A DNA stretch of 64,000 bases from Paracentrotus lividus. Its lineage: Eukaryota > Echinodermata > Echinoidea > Camarodonta > Echinidae. Positions 36,366 through 48,884 of this stretch are shown piece by piece; the stretch's first letter is position 1; each line of letters opens with the position of its first letter. Made by a program: the position numbers and the translations under genes. The stretch lies in contig CALNVZ010000030.1 in the NCBI GenBank assembly GCA_940671915.1, forward strand, positions 17,625 through 81,624. The letters run 5' to 3'. The notes below the pieces were generated by a model. It was not told the DNA's origin. It searched no databases and saw nothing but the letters and a program-made list of their open reading frames with translations.

Positions 36366-37646
36366 TCTCCCCCGCCCCCCCCCAACAAAAAAATAAAATA
36401 AATGGAAAAATTAAAAGGGAAAAATGCAAAAATAATGAAATATGCCAGGAAGAGGGGCGAGTAATTTTATTTATTTATTTATTTTATTTATCTATTATTT
36501 TATTTTTATTTTTTAAAGTTTTTATTATTTTTTAAAATTATTATATTATTATTATTATAATTATTATTTTTTTTTTTTTTTGGGGGGGGCTACTGGATAC
36601 AATTAAATACTTTTATGTTTGATGGGGTTCATAATTATCCTACGTCACCTCAGCTTTGGTGAATAATCAGGCCCGTAACAGGGGGGTTCGGGGGCGTTCG
36701 AACGAACCCCCCCGCAGGCGGGTAGGGCCGCTTGACAAAAAAAAAAAAAAAAAAAAAGAGAGAAAGAGAGAAAGAAAAAGGCAAAGGAAAGGAAAAAGAC
36801 GAACCCCCTTCATTGACAAAAATGCTCTGCATGAATAAACAACACATTTACTAAGGGGGGATTACCCCCCCCCTGGCAACAGCGGGTCGCTGGACCCCCA
36901 AAAAGGAACCCTACTTTTCGAAAATGCTGCAGATACGAAACGAAGCTTTAAAAAAATTGTGCGTGTTAATTTTTTTAAGTACCGATCATCATGATCATAA
37001 AGTTTTAGGTTCGTTGGACAATCGGACCATCGTCTGATCGATTTTTAAGTTACCGATTCATCAGATCATAAAGTTTAGGTTCGGTGCGACCAATCTGGGA
37101 CCAATCGTCTTGATCGTCCATTTTTTTTTTCTCCTTTTTACCCCCCTGTTTTCCTTTTTTTTTCTTCTCTTTTTGTTTTTGTTTTTTGTGTTGTTTTTTG
37201 GGGGGCCGCTCGGCCCCGGATCCGGCTTGTGTACGAATGCCGGTTTTGGAATAGTAAAAAAACACCAACGGCCATTCAACAACAAGGTATATATATAGGT
37301 CTGTGTAAGAACCTTTTCACTAGAGATTTGCTGCCCATGTAAATACTCTAAAAGGCGCTATCTTCATTTTTAAAGGAGAAATATAATTTTCATATTTTGT
37401 TTATAAAAAGGGTGGCTATGAGAGAAGTCTTCTGCATTGCGTCAATTGCCCTATTTTGCAATTGCCGTAATTCGGTATATGGTGCACCGCGTGCCAATAT
37501 ACCGGCCATTTCTGCACTGCAGCTCCGTGTGTACAAATCCCTCATTAAGAGAAATCAGGAGTATGGCAGACGAAAAGTGCCACATTATCGATAGTGCGCC
37601 GATCAACGCGATATCGTTTATAAAAACAAAAAAAATTATTGTTTTG

Positions 37647-38720
37647 TTATCAACATTGGCTGGCTTCCGAAAAGTACATCACCTCGGCCGCGAAAAAAAG
37701 GCGTTTTTCATCAGTTTTCCTGAGAAAGACATAGATACACTAGTTAGATGAAATCGACGACAGAATAAAAAGGTGTCATTTCGTATTCGCAAAGGATTCT
37801 AAGTGTTACTGGCAAGAGAAAAACATTGATTCGGGTCGCCGACAGTTACTCTGAAGCGGAGTCTGGCAGTTTTCTACGAACATTACTATGCGAGGCACGG
37901 CCAGAGTAACGGCGACTACTAGCCAAGCGACGCTAATAACTCTTCCGATACGGACTTCATAGGCATTTTCAGAAGGTACGTTTCATTATCAACATCAATG
38001 ATAACACTACATTTAAAGCTGCAAATGATGCATTCAGAGGGGATGATTCACAGGCTCAAGGAAGTTGGAAGGGTTGCTGTGAAGCACAAGGAGCCAATTA
38101 CACCGTATGTATATGAGGAAAATGAGGGGAATCAGCCGCGTTGGACACCTTCCCACTCCGCTGGTTTTGCAAAATAAAGTCTTTGTAGACATTGAGTTGG
38201 CATCTGTGTAAACAGAGCGCCCCCGAGAAAAATATCAGACAAATGAAAAAGGAACACTTTGCAGTTGTACAGGATTCATCAAATGGAGCGGTACGTGCAT
38301 ATGACCTTAGGATATGAAAAACTAAAAACATTCGTTGGTGACTGTTGATGATGTTAGCCAAGGTGGACGAATGGTATGAAGACTCACGACCGAAAATTGT
38401 CCTGTTGAAGGCTTCTTCCTTGCATATGTTCCAAACTGAACCCGGCATGTGATGCATTCTTGGCAGAGGACCAAAGCCCTAATAAGCCTTCAGATCTGTC
38501 GAAACCCTGGTTCGACAATGCGCTATTGGCGTAAAACACAATGCAAAGAAAATGTCGACAATTCAACTGTTAGCCAAGACTTCAAAAATCTACACGAATG
38601 CACTGCTTGCGTGCCACCTCGATAAAGCACACTTGACAGTTGCAGTTTGAAGCTAGACATATTCATGGCGATCTCCGGCCACCGTTCAGAAACTAGTATC
38701 AAAAACACTACTCACGAGTT
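37647..38720 (+). pseudogene. Crypton-type tyrosine recombinase (DUF3504-like), left-arm read
   Basis: Best read with its mirror at 53,510-54,590. Despite frameshifts the plus strand preserves key C-terminal motifs: HCLRATSIK (catalytic-type Arg) near 38,605-38,632, ISGHRSETSIK (His-x-x-Arg box) near 38,669-38,701, and the Tyr-region ACTACTCACG near 38,706. Upstream are remnants of the N-terminal domain (TACTCTGAAGCGGAG near 37,850) and of KAANDAFRG (near 38,018-38,040). Tyrosine recombinases of this kind mobilise Cryptons and gave rise to domesticated DUF3504 host proteins such as KIAA1958. As read it cannot produce a full protein, but many breaks differ from the mirror copy and so are likely read errors. 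Confidence 0.72.
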
Positions 38721-39499
38721 CAAGAACACCAGAACGCACCAATGAGCTTAGCACAGTTCTGAGAAACCAGCCTTCTACAGTACAAGCACTGGTGCTGGTC
38801 TACCCGGCATGTACAACAACAAGCCAAGAGGAGAGTTCCAAATCCAAGTAGGCCTACATCCACAGCTAGGCGTGTTTCCTACTCTGGCCCTCCCTTAGCC
38901 CCCAGAATGCTTCAGTTAAATGTGGCACACCCCATCTTCTGGTTGGAAATATCCTTCCTGCCTCACCCATTAACATTACACTACCTCAACAGTTCAGTTT
39001 CCAACACACAGCCAGCTGCAATTTTTCATGTTTGTAAAGTGAAAATTACTACCAAAAAGTAGATTTCTCTAAAACTTTGACTTTAGACAATTTGAATTTG
39101 GAGTTATCTGATGAATTTTTAGCTGTTAAACTTTTTAGAAGTGCATTTTTAGACATTTCATTTTCAAGGTTACCGGTATTCAAAACTGTTCCTGTTTTAC
39201 GTGTTATGGACGTACATGGATTTTTCAAGTCTTCAAGAGCTGAAGAGAGGATTCATCATAGACTACTTTCACGCGTTACATTTAACTTTCAAGGTTTAAA
39301 AAACTCTCCTCGTTCCTCCCCTCTTTTTTTCCCCCATGTTTTACGTGTTAAGGGATTTTCAAGTCTTCTTGGAGAGAGGATTCATCACATAAAAGTTAAG
39401 TAAGTTTAGATCCATACTTTTTGATACAGTTTCTGTTTCCATCTAATATAAACATATAGCACATTGCTTATTCTCCGTCTCAATATACATATCATTCGT

Positions 39500-39605
39500 G
39501 TCCATAAATTTCAAATTTCTTCTTGTGCGTTTATATTTAAACTCGGCCTACGGGCCTTCGTTGAACATATTAAACGCACGCGAGAAATTGAAATTTTGAC
39601 ACTTC
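39500..39605. repeat. Long hairpin inside the TIR-bounded element
   Basis: TCCATAAATTTCAAATTTCT, then TGTGCGTTTATATTTAAACTC, pairs with the following complement (TAAACGCACGCGAGAAATTG) around GGCCTACGGGCC. It is better preserved in the mirror at 52,694-52,806. Arms are about 45-50 bp. Confidence 0.65.
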
Positions 39606-40617
39606 ATATTATGGTATATTGACACTCGCTAGCATGCACTTATTGTATAATTACGCGCTCTTATTTCTATTTTAAAGGGAGTTGATCATCAGCTCGTGAG
39701 AAATTAAAACAAAGAAAAATAAGGGCCAAGGATGTGTGGAAAAAAACCCAAGCTTTCATTTCAATAATACGGCGAAAATTCTGGCTTCGCGCTTACGCGC
39801 TTTAGCAACGTTAACCCCTTGATACGACACAATCACTGATTCTTGATGCCCAGATATACGAAGTCGATTGTGGGCCTTTTTTCGTGTGTTTTTCGCTTCG
39901 CGTTTAGCAGTTTTTTTAAGGAAGGTGACCGCTGTGAAAATATTAAAACTATCAAAATAATGGGGCACAATAGTGTGAAAAAAATTATTCTCATGTTATT
40001 ATAAGGAAAATTTCCGGTTTTCGCGTCTTCTGGCTCCGAGTTTACCCTTTGATTACGACCCATTCAATGATTGTGAGACCACATATAATATTAACAAGTA
40101 ATAACAAGTTTATTGTTTTTCCGCTCTCTGTCAATGCTCGCAATTTTATAAGGGAGGCGGTCAATTCAGGCTTCTAAGAATTAACAAAAAAAATACGTAA
40201 CTAAGACGGCAAAAAGTGTGAAAACAACACTACTTTAGGTCATTTAAAAGCCAAATATTTTCGGCTCGCTCTTCGCGCTCGCAAAGGACTCTTTTCAGAA
40301 AAGCCATTAAATTATCCTAAACGTCAAAAATTGGAAGTGATCCGATATTAATTTTTTCAGGCTCGCGCTTCGCGCTCGCAATTTCATTTTTGCTGTAAAA
40401 GGAGGTTATCGTCACCTTTTCAACAAAAAAATATTTATTAAACAAAACAAAATAAGAGGAAATATGGCGTAAAACATATACAGCCTTAGATCTTTATAAA
40501 GCAAATTTTGGCTCGCGCCGAAAAAATGGTCCACTTCTTCAGGTTCGAACCCCCCCGTAAAAATCCTAGTTACGGCCATTGGAATACATTGAGTCCAAAA
40601 ATAAGGTCCCAAATATA

Positions 40618-42789
40618 GGTTACATGCAGGTAATATGGCCCCCTGAGCTCATTTGGGCCTTAATTTGCAAAAATTACGAAATGACACAAGCGTCTAATCT
40701 TTGTTTATATGAATCAATAACTACTGCTCTTAACTTTATTGGTGAAGAAAAACAATTTATCACCAACCCCCTTATCTGCAATATATCAAATGTTGACTTC
40801 ATACCAAGAGTGCCCATATTACCTGGCATGTGAAAGGGGATAATATGGGCCACATGTATTTAATGTATGTTTAAAGCTACCAATGGACTCATACCATGTC
40901 TGGATTGCTTTAAAATTGTTGAAAATCATTACTTTAAACCTTTGCAGCGCGCGGCCTGTGAAACGCGATTTTGTTACCCCTGCGGACGGAGCGATTTCTT
41001 GTACACTACCAATGTTTAGAAATTTGTCATGTTTTGTGCTTTCATTTACTCCTTGCATTTAACTCGGTCATTTTTCATGATTTGTAGTAAATGAAACATG
41101 ACAGCGGCAGACATTTTTTTTCTATCTTAACACTGTAAGGCATTAGTCATCAAAACCAAATATAAGGACGCGTTATTTGGTAAGAAAACAGAATTTTGGC
41201 CAGAAGTTCGCTTTTCTTCCTTTCCAGAGATTCACAAATGCAAAAATGCGTAACGCATGCGTGCAGCACGCGCGGTTCGATCGATAAGCCAACTGAATAG
41301 CACTGAAAAGAGGTCCTGTTTTTCAACTTAGTTTCTATAAATATGGATTAAAGTCATAGACGATACAACGGCCGGCTTCGCCACCTCTGGACAATGGCAC
41401 CTTGACTAAGCCCATTCATTAAAAGCCGCAGGTATAAGTTTTGAAATAAAAATGAGACTTTTTAACTTATTAAATACCCTACCTGCATTTGAACTACTTT
41501 ACCATTTCATTACATCATTATAATTTACAACAAAATAGCTGCAAGCAAAATGTCAGATAATCCAACCTCTCTTTATCTTGATAAGTATATAATAACCTGC
41601 GAGAATCGGGAAAATGACAGGCTTAATCTCCATACAACTAATGTTGTATATAATATCTATAATATATGAACATTGTTTGTAACCCCTTTAACCTTTTTAT
41701 TTCTCTCCCTTCTTCTCATTCATCAATCTTTATCTCTCCGGCATTCTCCTCTTGAGCTAGCTTTTATTTGATTATTTCTTCCCCTCGGACGCGTACGCGT
41801 ACGCCAAAGTTAAGATCGGGCGAATTTTCGTTTCTTATGTAAAAAAATTATGGTAATGTTGAAATGAAGTTGAATATGTTTCTCGATTTTTTTTCCACGT
41901 AACTTGGTTATTTCTTTAATGGATTGTTCAAAATGAATATTATCTTGTCCCTATTCCTTCAGACTTTAGCCCCAAAAGAGCTGGTGAAAAAAGCTGAATA
42001 AGTTTGTCCAATATATTTGCGGAATTATCTCGGGCTTCTGCTAGAAGCCCGTCGTCGCAGATCTTGAACACCTCCGCTCGGCTTCTGTAGAAAGCCCGTC
42101 GCAGCCAAAGGTTAAGCAATGTAATTTGAAATTATAAGACCCTTTCAGTAAATCCTTTTGACTATATATTTCATTGTATGTATTTTGTATATTATTTCTT
42201 TTTTTAATATTATTTAAATATAAATTTTCATTATACAGTCAATATTAGGCCTACAGTAAGTTATTTATATTAATTATTATCTGTGAATATACCAAAAATC
42301 GTAGCAAAGAGATTGATGGCTCATCCACAATACGAAGTACCAGAATCATTTCCGCCATTTTGGATGTCCCATTATTACCTGCACTAATGTGCTGTGTCAG
42401 GCAAGCATTCAATGCCACATGCCACCCCTTCACTAAAAAAAAATTGACTTGTACACGCTAGATGATCAAATTGAAACTATAAGCTGACTAAATAACAAAA
42501 CAATTGAGGTTACCCCTCAAACACTCTTTCACCATCACATTCTGCTGAAATATCAAATTTACATCAGGTAAAAAATGCCGTAAGTTTTTACCTTACCTTG
42601 TTGGTTATCAGCAATTTTCTCAGAGAAATTTCGGCATCAGATGCTCTCACGACGATATATTTTCGTATACAGTTCATTATGAAACAATATTATGGTGCTC
42701 CACACCGGTCACACGGTCAACGGTCACGACATGATTTTGCTTCAGGTGGCCCATATTACCCTGCATGCCCATATTACTCCATGTTACCC
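40618..42789 (-). mobile_element. GGGTACATGCAGG MITE interrupted by a piggyBac-like insertion (left arm)
   Basis: Inverted relative to the 29,799-30,769 copy. The ends are GGTTACATGCAGGTAATATG at 40,618 and ATGTTACCC at 42,789, with TA outside. It is interrupted at its TTAA by the 40,938-42,111 element. Mirror at 49,550-51,727. Confidence 0.75.
40938..42111 (-). mobile_element. piggyBac-like non-autonomous element (left arm)
   Basis: Flanked by TTAA at 40,934-40,937 and 42,112-42,115. The right end is GGGCTTCTGTAGAAAGCCCGTCG...CAGCCAAAGG; the left end is ACCTTTGCAGCGCGCGGCC. It is a noisy mirror of 50,257-51,421, where the ends are read cleanly. Confidence 0.72.
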
Positions 42790-42954
42790 TTATATATATA
42801 TTTTTTAATATCTCCTTTTGGGGGGGGACGCTCAGCCATATTTATTTGGGTTCCTCTTCGCCTGTTTGCTTATTAATCATGGGTCTCAAATGGAAGCAAA
42901 GTGGCCGGAGGCAGTCACCACTTGTTTTACTGGTGTTCAAATGTCCCAGTATTG

Positions 42955-43445
42955 GTTCAAATGGCGTCTAATTACGTTTATCGGTCATATAAATTTTAAA
43001 TTAGCTCGTCGCTAGATGTGGTCAATACATGCCGTCATAGTCACGTCATAATCTAGTCATATTACAAAATGCAATTAGATTGGCGTTAGTATTGGTTCAA
43101 GAAATGACGTCAAAATCACGTCATAATGTGGTCATATTCAATTGCAAATTTACTTCGTCCGAAGATTGGTCAATAAATGACGATAATAATAACGTCATAA
43201 TCTGGTCAAACAAAATTTTCAAATTCACTCGTCTAGATGGGTCAATAAATGACGTTCATAAATTACGTTATAATCTGGTCATATAAATAATGCAAATTAA
43301 AATTGTCGAGGATTTGGGTCAATAAATGAGCGTAATAATTACGGTCATATCTTGGTCATACAAAAATTTCAATTTACTCGTTCGTAGAACATTGCGTCAA
43401 TAAATGACGTCATATTTAACGTCATAATTCTGGTCATATAAAATT
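42955..43445 (+). repeat. ~71-bp tandem array with ATGACGTCA sites (left arm)
   Basis: About seven units of 71-73 bp. Each has GTCAATAAATGACGTCATAA, ACGTCATAATCTGGTCATA, a variable AAATTTCAAATT part and CTCGTCGTAGATTG. Unit edges are blurred by indels here; the cleanest version is 59,455-59,945. Confidence 0.85.
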
Positions 43446-43449
43446 TCAA

Positions 43450-44415
43450 CATACACTTGTCTGTGAAGGGTTTAAATGATGTCAAAAAGCCGCGCTGCAT
43501 ACGACGTTTGTCAGTTATTACACAGTATTTACCCAGGTTTCACGACCAATTATGAGTCATTAGAGCGTGTCTGCTATTCAGGGGCCAGCAGCTAGGTCAA
43601 CCCTTAAAATTTTGGCAATGTTTTCTGATCAGAGCAAGTTTCGATCAGAAAACACAAAAAACAAAACTGAAACACAAGAAACAACCAAAACAAACGAACG
43701 AACAAACACCCCCAAAAAAAAAAAAAAAAAATTAATAAACAAATAAACATTAAAAAAATAAAAAATAAATAAATAAAAATTAAATAAATAAAAAAAAAAC
43801 AAAAAACAAAAAAAACAAAAGACAAAAAAAAAAAACAAACGATAAAAAAAAGAGCCTGGGTCGATCATTATTGGCGGAGTACATTCCGGATCATAAATTA
43901 TAGTCAATCAAAATTCGGAGGGATTCGCTCGTTTTGTAATGTTAAAAAACCAGCGAATACCCCCAAACAACCTCTATCCCCCCCCCGTAAGTGTCCCCTC
44001 AAAGTGAGATACCATCCGTAGGGATCATAATGTGCCTTTAAGGGTATATAACCATTGTCCTTTTCAGCTGAAATTTCCAAGCCTGTTAATTGTTCCATTC
44101 CCAAGCACTGATTGTTATTAATGTAATAGGACGTGAATTTTAAAAGTGCATGACAAGCGACAATGCACACTCGATCGGTTAGCAAAGGATAAAGCGGCTA
44201 CAAAACAATCATTGTGTGCGTCATTTATTTCAATGGATTTCGGTTTTTATCTTGTGCGTGTTTCAGGGACTAGAAACTTCCAGCTGTACGGAAGTTGTAC
44301 ACTTTTGGAGGGGTGGGTTTTTCGTGCTGGGATGTTTTTTTCTCGTTACGGTTCTATGTATTCGAATCTATGTCAATTGCCGCTTACAACTCTAAAACCC
44401 GTAACAGTAATACGG
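43450..44415 (+). repeat. Module Y with ~200-bp A-rich tract (left arm)
   Basis: It holds AAAAAGCCGCGCTGCATACGACG, then CAGGGGCCAGCAG, TTTTCTGATCAGAGCAAG with its inverted repeat TTCGATCAGAAAA, an A-rich tract (43,655-43,850), GGATTCG...CGTTTTGTAATGTTA, and finally AACTCTAAAACCCGTAACAG. It ends head-to-head with module X in the palindrome AATACGGGCCATAGGCCCGTATT. No coding frame survives comparison between copies. Confidence 0.6.
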
Positions 44416-44419
44416 GCCA

Positions 44420-45890
44420 TAGGCCCGTATTCTGTGTACTGGTTTAGAGTTGCTTGCTGTCGACACGAAATAGTAAGGGTAGAGACGAGAAGTGCAACGC
44501 TGCATTTGCACGCTTCTCTATGAAAGCGTCAGTGAAGCGGCGTCCTATCGTACGAAGTAGATTTCAGATGACGTCATCGGCATCATTTATGTTACACACA
44601 TTCTAAGAAATTCTAAAACTAGGTGCGTATAGGTGGTTTAGAATTGATAATGGCTTTGGCGAGTTTTATGTCGTGAGAAGCTAATTTATCTATTTCCTTC
44701 CGTAACTTGAAGTTAGAAGGTTGTTAAAAACTTGTTTAATAATGAGGTGCATTATAGAATGTCCCACAACGATTAGATTAATTGGCATGTTATCATCAAA
44801 ATGGACATTTCTCCGACACGATTGAAGTGAGTTGACCTGACATTTGTAGGAAAGGAAAACTGACGGCAAAACCCAACACATAAACTAATAGTTGCATGGC
44901 AAGTCACTTGTCATTTACACTAGAAACGGATATTGCGAAACTAGTTGATACTAATTTGAGAATGCGTTTGAAATTTAGTATTTTGAGATGTTTTTTTGTC
45001 AGCCAGACTTCTCAGAGACGTCTCCGAGATTTCCCACCTGACCCTAAGGCGCGGCGATTGTCACGTCACGACGGGATGGCGGAATATGCTTGGGGGGGGG
45101 GGACAGAAACACCCAAAAGTGAAAACATAATACACTCAAAATTTGCATACTTGCACATAGGGCAGAAACTAATGAAAATTGATTGCTACGAGCGCGAAGC
45201 TGCGAGCCGGAAATTTTGCCTTTATAATAACATTTAGCACTATTTTGACATACATTTTTACCTCTTTTTAGCTTCACAAGCTAGAATTTCACTACATAAA
45301 AATTGTTCATTTCTAAAATCGAGGGCGACGATCCCCCTTAAAAATATCGAGGGGGGTGGGACACGTCCACCCCCGTCTCCCCGATCGCCGCGAATGCTCC
45401 GCCGACAGAAAAAATATATTTATATCGGAGACTGTCCTGGAGTATCCGAGCGCAGCGGGGACAAAGTGAGATACCACCTTTATGGTGGCTATTCTCAAGG
45501 TATTTCCTATGAGACTAGATTGAGACTGATTGGAGAGGTTTGATACGGTTTTGATTTTTTGTCGGGGGAAAGATCTTAAAAGTGGTCGCACAAGCGTCTC
45601 ATGAATCTCCGCGACATCTCATGAGTCGAGGAAAATAGGAACATGCTCTACGAATCATGTGTTGGTTTTTTTTCTGTCGTGGAGACGTCTCTGTATGATA
45701 CATAAAAACATTTCGGAGACGTCTCGAGTGTTCGCATCCTCAGAGACATCTCCGCGACGTCAGATACCACCTATACGTCCATAATTTCTACAGATGAGAA
45801 AACACCGTTATTTCATTTTCAACTTGAGAATGTAATACTAAATGTTTTCTTTCAAGACTACTGAATTTTAATGGCACGTTACATAAAATT
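44420..45890 (+). repeat. Module X (left arm)
   Basis: Starts CCCGTATTCTGTGTACTGG, then the GTCGTGGAGACGTCTCTG, GAGACGTCTC and GCGACGTCAGATACCACC blocks as in 632-1,965. It contains a poly-G run at 45,091. Confidence 0.7.
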
Positions 45891-46107
45891 AGGCCCAACT
45901 CGATTCCTTTTTTGCATATATTAGTGTGTTGCTATGTGAGACAAGAAACGGTGTTTTCAGTGATGCAACAAACTAGGTTTATGCAAATTGATTCAAAATA
46001 CTAAAACGAGTAGATTCATTCAGTTGCAATTGGTTCCGCCTGAATCTGAAACCTTGTCGTGTCATCTGTGCTATGTCAAGCCATAACCTGGAACCGCTAA
46101 GCCTTCT

Positions 46108-46191
46108 ATCTCTCTCTTTCCTTCCTCTCCGTTGTTTTTTTTTTTTTTTTTTTTTGTTTTTTTTTTTTTTTTTTTTCCTGTTGAGAGAGAT
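46108..46191. other. Unremoved PacBio SMRTbell hairpin adapter at palindrome centre
   Basis: It begins ATCTCTCTCTTTCC, continues TTCCTCTCCGTTG, and ends GTTGAGAGAGAT, with a long poly-T (one G within) in the loop. The standard SMRTbell adapter begins ATCTCTCTC, has a TCC-repeat then GTTG-repeat core and ends GTTGAGAGAGAT. The match in order and ends is close; the 84-bp length (45 expected) comes from the T run. Immediately outside, AGAAG/CTTCT and GGTTCCAGG/CCTGGAACC begin the mirrored genomic arms. Confidence 0.9.
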
Positions 46192-46439
46192 AGAAGCTTA
46201 TGCGGTTCCAGGTTATGGGCTGACATAGCACAATGACATACGGACAAAGGTTTCAGCATTCCAGGGCGAAACCAATTGCTCTGAATGAACTACTCGGTTA
46301 GTATTTTGAATCCAATTTGCATAACTAGTTTTGCTATCACTGACAAACACGTTTCTTGTCTCACATAGCAAACCACACTAATATATGTCTAAAAAGGAAA
46401 TCGGAGTGGGCCCTATTTTATGTAAGCTGCCATTAAAAA

Positions 46440-47885
46440 AAATTTCAGTAGTCTTGAAAGAAAACATTAGTTTACACTCTCTCAGTTGAAAATGATAATG
46501 GTGATGTTTTTTCTCCCTCTGTAGAAAATTATGGACCGTATAGGTGGTATCTGACGTCGCGGAGATGTCTCTGAGACTCGAAACACTCGGAGACGTCTTC
46601 CGATAATTGTTTATGTATCACAGAGACGTCTCCACGACAGAAAAAAAAACCACACAATATTCGTGTAGTCATGTTTCTATTTTCCCTCTGGACTTCATTG
46701 AGATGTCGCGGGAGATTCATTAGGAGTTCTGTGCGACCACTTTTAGATCTTTCCCCACAAAAATCAAACCGTATCAAACCCGTCCCAAATCAGTCTCAAA
46801 TCAGTTCTCATGCAAATCCTGAGATACACCATTAAAAGGTGGTATCTCACTTTGTCCCCGCCGACTCGGGATTACTCCAGGGACGTCTCCGATATAAATA
46901 CATTTTTTTTCTGTCGCGAGCATTCGCGGCGATCCCGGGGGAGACGGGGGTGGACGTGCTCCCCCCTCCCTCGATTTTTTAAGGGGCATCGGTCGCCCTT
47001 CGATTTTAAAATGAAAATTTATGTAGTGATTTAGCTTTGTAAGCTAATAAAGAGGTTAAAATGGTATGTCAATAAGATGCTAAATTTATTATTAAGGCAA
47101 AAATTTCCGGCTCGCGCTTCCGCGCTCGCAATCATTTTCATTTAGTTTCTGCCTAATGTGCGGAAGATGCAAATTTGAGTGTATTATGTTTTTCACTTTT
47201 TGGGTGTTTTCTGTCCCCCCCCCCACACCGCCTCCCGTCGTGACGTGAAATCGCCGCGCTTGGTGTGGGATATCTCGGAGACGTCTCTGAGACGTCTTGC
47301 GCGACAAAAAAAAACACCAAAACAATTTCAAACCATTTCTCAAATAAGTATCAAAACTAGTTCCCAATCCGCTGTTTCCAGGTGTAATGGACTCAGTGAC
47401 TTTGCCATGCACTATTAGTTTATTGTTGGTTTTTGCGTCAGTTGCCTTCTACAAAATGTCAGGTCAAACTAACACTTCAATCGTGTCGGAAAATGTTCAT
47501 TTTTTGATGATTAACATGCAATTATCTAATCTTGTGGACAGTTCCTATAATGAACCTCATTATGTAAGACAAAGTTTTTAACAACCTTTAACTTCAAGTT
47601 TAACGGAGGCAAATATAAAATTAGCTTCCTCCGACATAAAACTTTCGCAAACCATATCAATTCTAAACCACCCGTTATACCCCTAGTTTAGAAAAATTCT
47701 TTAGAAATGTGTGACATAATATGATCCCGGAATGACTCATCTGAATCACTTTCGCTACGATAGACGCACGCTCACTGACGCTTCATAGAAGAAAGCGTGC
47801 AAATATCAGCGTTGCATTCTTCGTCTCATTACCCTTACTATTTCGTGCGACAGCACAAACTCTAAACCAAGCGGTACAGAATACG
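46440..47885 (-). repeat. Module X (right arm)
   Basis: Mirror of 44,420-45,890, with GGTGGTATCTGACGTCGCGG near 46,541 and the GAGACGTCTCTGAGACGTC block near 47,277. Confidence 0.7.
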
Positions 47886-48880
47886 GGCCTATGGCCCGTA
47901 TTACTGTCTAAACGGGTTTAGAGTTGTACGGGCAATTGACAAATAGATTCGACAATAGAACCGTACGAGAAAAAACCTCCCAGCCCACGAAAAAAACCCT
48001 CCCAAACGTGTACAACTTCCGTACAGCTGCGGAAGTTTCTAGGTTCACTGAAACACGCACAAGATAAAAACCGGAAATCCATTGACAATAATGGACGCAA
48101 CAATGATTGTTTGTAGCCGCTTTATCCTGGTTTGAACTTACCGATCGAAGTGTGCAGTTGTCGCTATGTCATGCACTTTTTCTTTAAAAATCCACGTTTC
48201 CTATTCATTATAAACAATTTCAGTGGCTTGGGATGCGGAAAAACAATTTAACAGGCTGGGAAATTTCAGCTGAAAAAGTGACAATGGTTCATATACTGTA
48301 AGGCACATTATGATCCCTACGGATGGTATCTCACTTTGAGGGGGACACAATTTCGGGAGTGTTTTTAGGGTATTCGGCTGGTTTTTTAACATTACAAACG
48401 AGCCGAATCCCTCCCGAATTTTTGATGCTTATAATTATGATTCCGGAATGTTACTCCCCCAATAATGATACGACCAGCTTTTTTTATCGTTTGTTTTTTT
48501 TTTTTTGTTTTTGTTTTTTTGTTTTTTGTTTTTTTCTTATTATTATTTTTTTAATTATTATTTTTTATTTAATGTTTATTTGTTTATTTTAATTTTTTTT
48601 TTTTTTTTTTTGGGGGGGGGGGTGTTTTGTCGTTCGTTTTGTTTGTTGTTTTCTTTGTGTTTTCAGTTATTTGTGTTTTTGTGTTTTCTGATCCGAAACT
48701 TGCTCTGATTCAGAAAAAGCATTTGCCATTAATTTTAAGTGGTGAACCTACTTGCTGCCCCTATGATAGCAGACACTTGCTCAAATAAGACGTATTAATT
48801 GTCGTAAACTGGTAAAACTGCGTCGTAAACTGACAAACGTCGTATGCACGACGTCTTTTTGACATCATTTTTAACCACTT
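47885..48880 (-). repeat. Module Y (right arm)
   Basis: Mirror of 43,450-44,415; here the A-rich tract appears as poly-T (48,480-48,612). Confidence 0.6.
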
Positions 48881-48884
48881 CCCA

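Larger units (their letters stand above)
36668..40578 (+). mobile_element. ~3.9-kb TIR-bounded element carrying a Crypton-type recombinase (left arm)
   Basis: The left end is CAGGCCCGTAAC followed by a GGGGGGTTCG tract with GTTCGAACGAACCCCCC. The right end is GGTTCGAACCCCCCCG...ATCCTAGTTACGGCC, the inverted counterpart. From left to right it holds an A-rich run, a doubled ~66-bp ATCATCATGATCATAAAG segment (36,977-37,120), the recombinase frame (37,647-38,720), a doubled ~115-bp segment near 39,180-39,390, a 50-bp-arm hairpin (39,500-39,605) and degenerate GCTCGCGCTTCGCGCTCGC units (39,770-40,400). Classical Cryptons lack TIRs, so the gene may be nested inside another element. Confidence 0.6.
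32941..46107 (+). repeat. Left arm of ~26-kb palindrome
   Basis: The arm is the reverse complement of 46,192-59,184. Matching anchors include AATTTCACATGTAGCTACAT at the outer end, the TGTCCGGACA element, the recombinase gene, the piggyBac-like element and GGAACCGCTAAGCCTTCT at the inner end. Order is fully preserved, and differences are mostly short indels, denser towards the centre. The centre is adapter sequence, so this is probably one pass of a double-stranded molecule read twice. Confidence 0.92.

Noticed and set aside
38098-38457. Minus-strand open frame of 119 codons in the left arm
   Set aside because: Antisense of the plus-strand recombinase read.
36668-40578. A spliced recombinase gene with a 40-bp intron at the GTACGT near the middle
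   Set aside because: Reading straight through keeps the expected protein sequence with one frameshift, and such an intron would be implausibly short.
42955-43445. CRISPR array
   Set aside because: Units are contiguous 71-bp near-identical tandem repeats without unique spacers, in a eukaryotic setting with no cas-like genes.
45313-45591. Frames in module X copies (for example 45,313-45,591 and 47,092-47,412)
   Set aside because: Not conserved in frame between the five copies; the module appears non-coding.
48323-48708. Phe/Leu-rich 'membrane protein' frames across poly-T tracts (also 43,604-43,907 and 36,650-36,847)
   Set aside because: Translation of poly-T/poly-A low-complexity DNA.
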